Shown here one piece after another: positions 61,206 to 64,000 of a DNA stretch of 64,000 bases. The position numbers and the translations under genes are program-made. The stretch is from Dermatophilus congolensis (lineage in GTDB: Bacteria; Actinomycetota; Actinomycetes; Actinomycetales; Dermatophilaceae): positions 2,356,001 through 2,420,000 of the forward strand of contig NZ_UFYA01000001.1 of the NCBI RefSeq assembly GCF_900447215.1, written 5' to 3'. The notes below the pieces were generated by a model. The model was not told where the DNA came from. It saw nothing but the letters and a program-made list of their open reading frames with translations, and did not search any database. The stretch's first letter is position 1. Each line of letters starts with the position of its first letter.

Positions 61206-62900
61206 ATGACCACAACACCAACAACACCCAACACACACACCACCGGCCCCCACCCCACCTGGCCACGACTCGAAACCGAACACCTCCCCACCGACGCCGA
61301 CACCGTCATCATCGGCTCCGGATTCGGCGGCTCCGTCGCCGCCGCACGCCTAGCCCAAGCAGGAAAAGACATCCTCCTACTCGAACGTGGCCGCGAATGG
61401 ATACCCGGCGAATTCCCCGACGACTTCGCCAGCGTCCGCCGCAACATCCGCACCCGCCACAACCCCATGGGCCTATTCGACCTCGCCCTAGGCCTAGACG
61501 TAGACCGCCTCATCGCCAACGGTCTCGGCGGCGGATCCCTCATCTACGCCAACGTCATGCTCCCCCCAGAACCAGAAGTCTTCAACGACCCCCACTGGCC
61601 CGAAGGCATCAACCTACGCACCCTCACCCCCTACATCGGGCGAGTCCGAGCCATGCTTCGCCCCGAACACGTCCAACGAGCCCCCAAACACGTCGAACCC
61701 CTCACCGGCCTAGCCCACCACCACAAACTCCCCGTCAAACCCGTCCCCGTAGCCGTCAACCTCACCCGCCCCAACGAACCCAACCCCCACGGAATCCAAC
61801 AAAACACCTGCACACACTGCGGAAACTGCGTCACCGGATGCAACGTTGGCGCAAAAACCACCATGCGAGCCAGCTACCTACCCCTAGCCCACAGCGCAGG
61901 CGCCCGCATCGTCACCCGCACCGAAGTCCGCACCATCGAACCCTCACCCAACCCCCACCATCGCTGGCGCCTACGCGGATGGCGCCTCAACTACGTCGGC
62001 GCCCACTACGAACGCACACCCTTCACCCTCGACTGCACCACCGTCATCCTCTCCGCCGGAGCACTAGGAACCACCGCCCTGCTCCTACGCAGCTCCGCCG
62101 CCGGCCTCGCCCTCTCACCCAACCTCGGACACCGATTCTCCGGCAATGCCGACTCCCTCGCCCTCTCCTACAACGCAGGTATCACCCGCCAAGCAGGAAT
62201 CGGTGCCCGCGACCAATTCGCCCCTGACAGCGAATACGGCCCCACCATCGCCCGCATGATCGACCGCCGAAACGGTGCCCACGGCCACCTCATCCAAGAC
62301 GCAGTCATCCCATACCCCATCGCAACCATGTTGCGCCGCCTCCTCGCTGGACGCTTTGCCCTCAGCGGAGACGAACGCATCTACTGCGACCTACGCCCTG
62401 GCGGATGCCCACCCGGCTGCAGCGCCATCGAACACTCTCAACTCTGGCTAGCAATGGGAACAGACGAAGCCAACGGCACCGTCCGACTCGGACCCCGCGG
62501 CGAACCCACCGTCCACTGGCCCGACGCCCACCGCCAAAACATCTACCGCCAACAACAAGACGACTTCGCCCACCTAAGCGAAACCGGAGAATCCATCCAC
62601 ATCTCCAACCCTCGACACCTCGTCCGACGCAGCGGAATCCCCGCACAATCCCCCGTCACAGTCCACGCCCTCGGCGGAGCAGCCGTGGGGCCCAACGTCG
62701 ATACAGGCGTCATCGACCGCGACCACCGCGTCTACACAGGACACGGCAACACCACAGGTACCGCCGTTCACCCCGGCCTCTACGTCATCGACGGTGCAGC
62801 CAGCCCAACATCCCTGGGCGCCAACCCCGCACTCACTATCGCTGCACTCGCAGAACGCGCAGCCGAACGCCTCCTCCACCACGAGAACGAGACCCCATGA
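61206..62900 (+). CDS. ChoD-like GMC oxidoreductase with a four-cysteine motif
   Basis: A 564-residue FAD enzyme without a signal peptide. The FAD site is TVIIGSGFGGSVAAARLA, then GLGGGSLIYANVM. A cluster CTHCGNCVTGC (C202, C205, C208, C212) has ferredoxin spacing and is followed by NVGAKTTMRASYLPLA, a pattern of actinobacterial cholesterol-oxidase-like (ChoD) and long-chain alcohol oxidases. The C terminus has VHALGGAAVG and YVIDGAASPTSLGANPALT. It begins 2 bp after the Tat-GMC stop. It may oxidise a sterol or other bulky alcohol, but this is not demonstrable from sequence. Confidence 0.88.
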   Translation: MTTTPTTPNTHTTGPHPTWPRLETEHLPTDADTVIIGSGFGGSVAAARLAQAGKDILLLERGREWIPGEFPDDFASVRRNIRTRHNPMGLFDLALGLDVDRLIANGLGGGSLIYANVMLPPEPEVFNDPHWPEGINLRTLTPYIGRVRAMLRPEHVQRAPKHVEPLTGLAHHHKLPVKPVPVAVNLTRPNEPNPHGIQQNTCTHCGNCVTGCNVGAKTTMRASYLPLAHSAGARIVTRTEVRTIEPSPNPHHRWRLRGWRLNYVGAHYERTPFTLDCTTVILSAGALGTTALLLRSSAAGLALSPNLGHRFSGNADSLALSYNAGITRQAGIGARDQFAPDSEYGPTIARMIDRRNGAHGHLIQDAVIPYPIATMLRRLLAGRFALSGDERIYCDLRPGGCPPGCSAIEHSQLWLAMGTDEANGTVRLGPRGEPTVHWPDAHRQNIYRQQQDDFAHLSETGESIHISNPRHLVRRSGIPAQSPVTVHALGGAAVGPNVDTGVIDRDHRVYTGHGNTTGTAVHPGLYVIDGAASPTSLGANPALTIAALAERAAERLLHHENETP

Positions 62901-63979
62901 ACACCTTCCTCAACGCCATACGCAACTGCCTACGCGGCAGCTTCCTCGTCCTCGCCCTCATCATCTCCATCATCGCCACAATCCTTCTCGACGTCCGCGA
63001 CCTGCGCAGCCCAGCCAACGCAAAAACCGACATGCCACCGGCATCAGTCGCCCCCTGGCACGACCCCTCTTGGACACCTTCTACCACCGTCCCCGGATTA
63101 CACACCCGCCAACTCGACATAGGCGACCTTGCTGGCGGCGGAACCACCCGCGTCGGTGTCCTCGAACCCACCATTCCAGCCGTCGCCGATGTTCTCTTCA
63201 TCCACGGCCACGCCGACCGACTCGACAACCACCGCGCACTCTTCACCAGCCTCGCGCAACGCGGCATGCGCGTCATCTCCTACGACCTGCCCTCCCACGG
63301 CAAATCCCGCCTAGCTCCCATTGACCGCTGGAGCATCGACGACCTCACCGAACTCACAGCCCGAGTCGAACACGCCACCCACACCAAACACCCACTCATC
63401 CTCTCCGGATGGTCCTTCGGCGGACTCATCGCCACCCGCATCGCACAAGAACCAACCCGCCTACATCGATTCTCCCGCCCCATTCGCGCACTTATCCTCG
63501 AAACCCCCGCCGTCGCCCCTCTGCCCTTCGTCGGAGGCGACGGCATCGCTCGAGCACGCACCCTCACCCACGACACAGACGCTCCCGTAGCCGCCCCACC
63601 CACACCCGCATCACCCTTCTATAACCCTCTCTTCGCCACCCGACTTCTCACCGAAGCCACCATTGCTGCAGCACACCCCCTTCCGGTCGGGCTACCTACG
63701 CTCATCATCGGATCCGACCCCGAACACGACCGCTACATCGACGCTAAAAAAGTTGCCACGTGGGCTACAGGTGTAGCTAAAAAGACCGGTGCCAACATCA
63801 CCTTCCGAACCTGCCACGGTGCTCGCCATGGCGTTGACATCGAAGCCTGGCCAATCGGACCAGCCGCCAATCACCACATCACCAACTTCATCGCCAAAAC
63901 TCTCACCCTCGCTACTGCTGCTACCCGCACCAGCAACTCAACCCCCACACCCACGGAAGTGACCACAGCATGTCGGTGA
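62897..63979 (+). CDS. membrane-anchored alpha/beta hydrolase
   Basis: A 360-residue serine hydrolase. An N-terminal hydrophobic segment (LVLALIISIIATILL, about 17-31) anchors or exports it. The domain has the oxyanion loop FIHGHADRLDNH, the nucleophile elbow LSGWSFGGLIA (Ser), the acid in IIGSDPEHDRY and a late histidine in CHGARHGVDIEAW. It resembles lysophospholipase or monoacylglycerol lipase enzymes. It overlaps the ChoD-like gene by 4 bp (ATGA) and the next gene by 10 bp. An ester substrate linked to the GMC alcohol products is an attractive guess. Confidence 0.87.
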   Translation: MNTFLNAIRNCLRGSFLVLALIISIIATILLDVRDLRSPANAKTDMPPASVAPWHDPSWTPSTTVPGLHTRQLDIGDLAGGGTTRVGVLEPTIPAVADVLFIHGHADRLDNHRALFTSLAQRGMRVISYDLPSHGKSRLAPIDRWSIDDLTELTARVEHATHTKHPLILSGWSFGGLIATRIAQEPTRLHRFSRPIRALILETPAVAPLPFVGGDGIARARTLTHDTDAPVAAPPTPASPFYNPLFATRLLTEATIAAAHPLPVGLPTLIIGSDPEHDRYIDAKKVATWATGVAKKTGANITFRTCHGARHGVDIEAWPIGPAANHHITNFIAKTLTLATAATRTSNSTPTPTEVTTACR

Positions 63980-64000
63980 CCACCTTCACAGAAACCATGC
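63970..64000 (+). CDS. gene start cut by the window end
   Basis: ATG at 63970 overlaps the hydrolase stop by 10 bp and reads MSVTTFTETM before the window stops. The overlap pattern matches the other junctions in this operon, so a sixth member probably follows. Nothing can be said about function. Confidence 0.5.
   Translation, partial: MSVTTFTETM

Overview
The window is the replication-origin region of a high-GC Gram-positive (actinobacterial) chromosome. The evidence is the origin synteny recF-dnaN-oriC-dnaA / rpmH-rnpA-yidD-yidC-jag-rsmG-parA-parB, the parS sites, the actinobacterial block NUDIX-DUF6049-murJ-pseudokinase-trxB-trxA, a cysteine-free S18 in rpsF-ssb-rpsR-rplI, and the rRNA sequences. 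The order and the 16S sequence suggest a Micrococcales member, possibly Dermatophilaceae. That is an inference and no database was searched.

Layout. 1-5.7 kb: recF, dnaN and dnaA on the minus strand, with oriC (two perfect DnaA boxes plus several relaxed ones) between dnaN and dnaA. 5.7-11.6 kb: rpmH, rnpA, yidD, yidC, jag, rsmG, parA and parB on the plus strand, with six parS-like sites, one of them inside a 52-bp terminator-like palindrome. 11.7-19.9 kb (minus): trxA, trxB, an anti-sigma-like membrane protein (no sigma gene beside it), a pseudokinase, murJ, a frameshifted DUF6049 gene and a Nudix hydrolase. 20-33 kb: CCA-adding enzyme, a small biotinyl carrier, a class A PBP, a GT87-like membrane protein, rpsF-ssb-rpsR-rplI, a MATE transporter, dnaB with an intein, and a decayed FAD oxidoreductase. 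33.8-39 kb: a 16S-23S-5S operon with no tRNA in its spacer.

39-64 kb: metabolic and accessory genes. These are ldh, an acyl-CoA synthetase, nadE, an aldo/keto reductase, an OPT transporter, 6-phosphogluconate dehydrogenase, an AI-2E-type permease, trpF, a membrane-anchored HNH nuclease, a one-chain dihydroxyacetone kinase, a divergent GTP-type PEP carboxykinase, a lipoprotein cyclophilin, a fructosamine-kinase-like protein and an S4 protein. The last 7 kb is a tightly overlapping operon: glutathionyl-hydroquinone-reductase-like enzyme, polytopic membrane protein, Tat-exported GMC oxidoreductase, ChoD-like GMC oxidoreductase with a four-cysteine motif, anchored alpha/beta hydrolase, and a gene cut by the window end.

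Two global signals stand out. First, strand composition flips at the rRNA operon: the plus strand is G-rich before it and C-rich after it, whichever strand is coding. Second, several genes end in unusually long, almost loopless inverted repeats. The strongest candidates for something undescribed are the parS-in-terminator element, the skew flip and the two-GMC operon.
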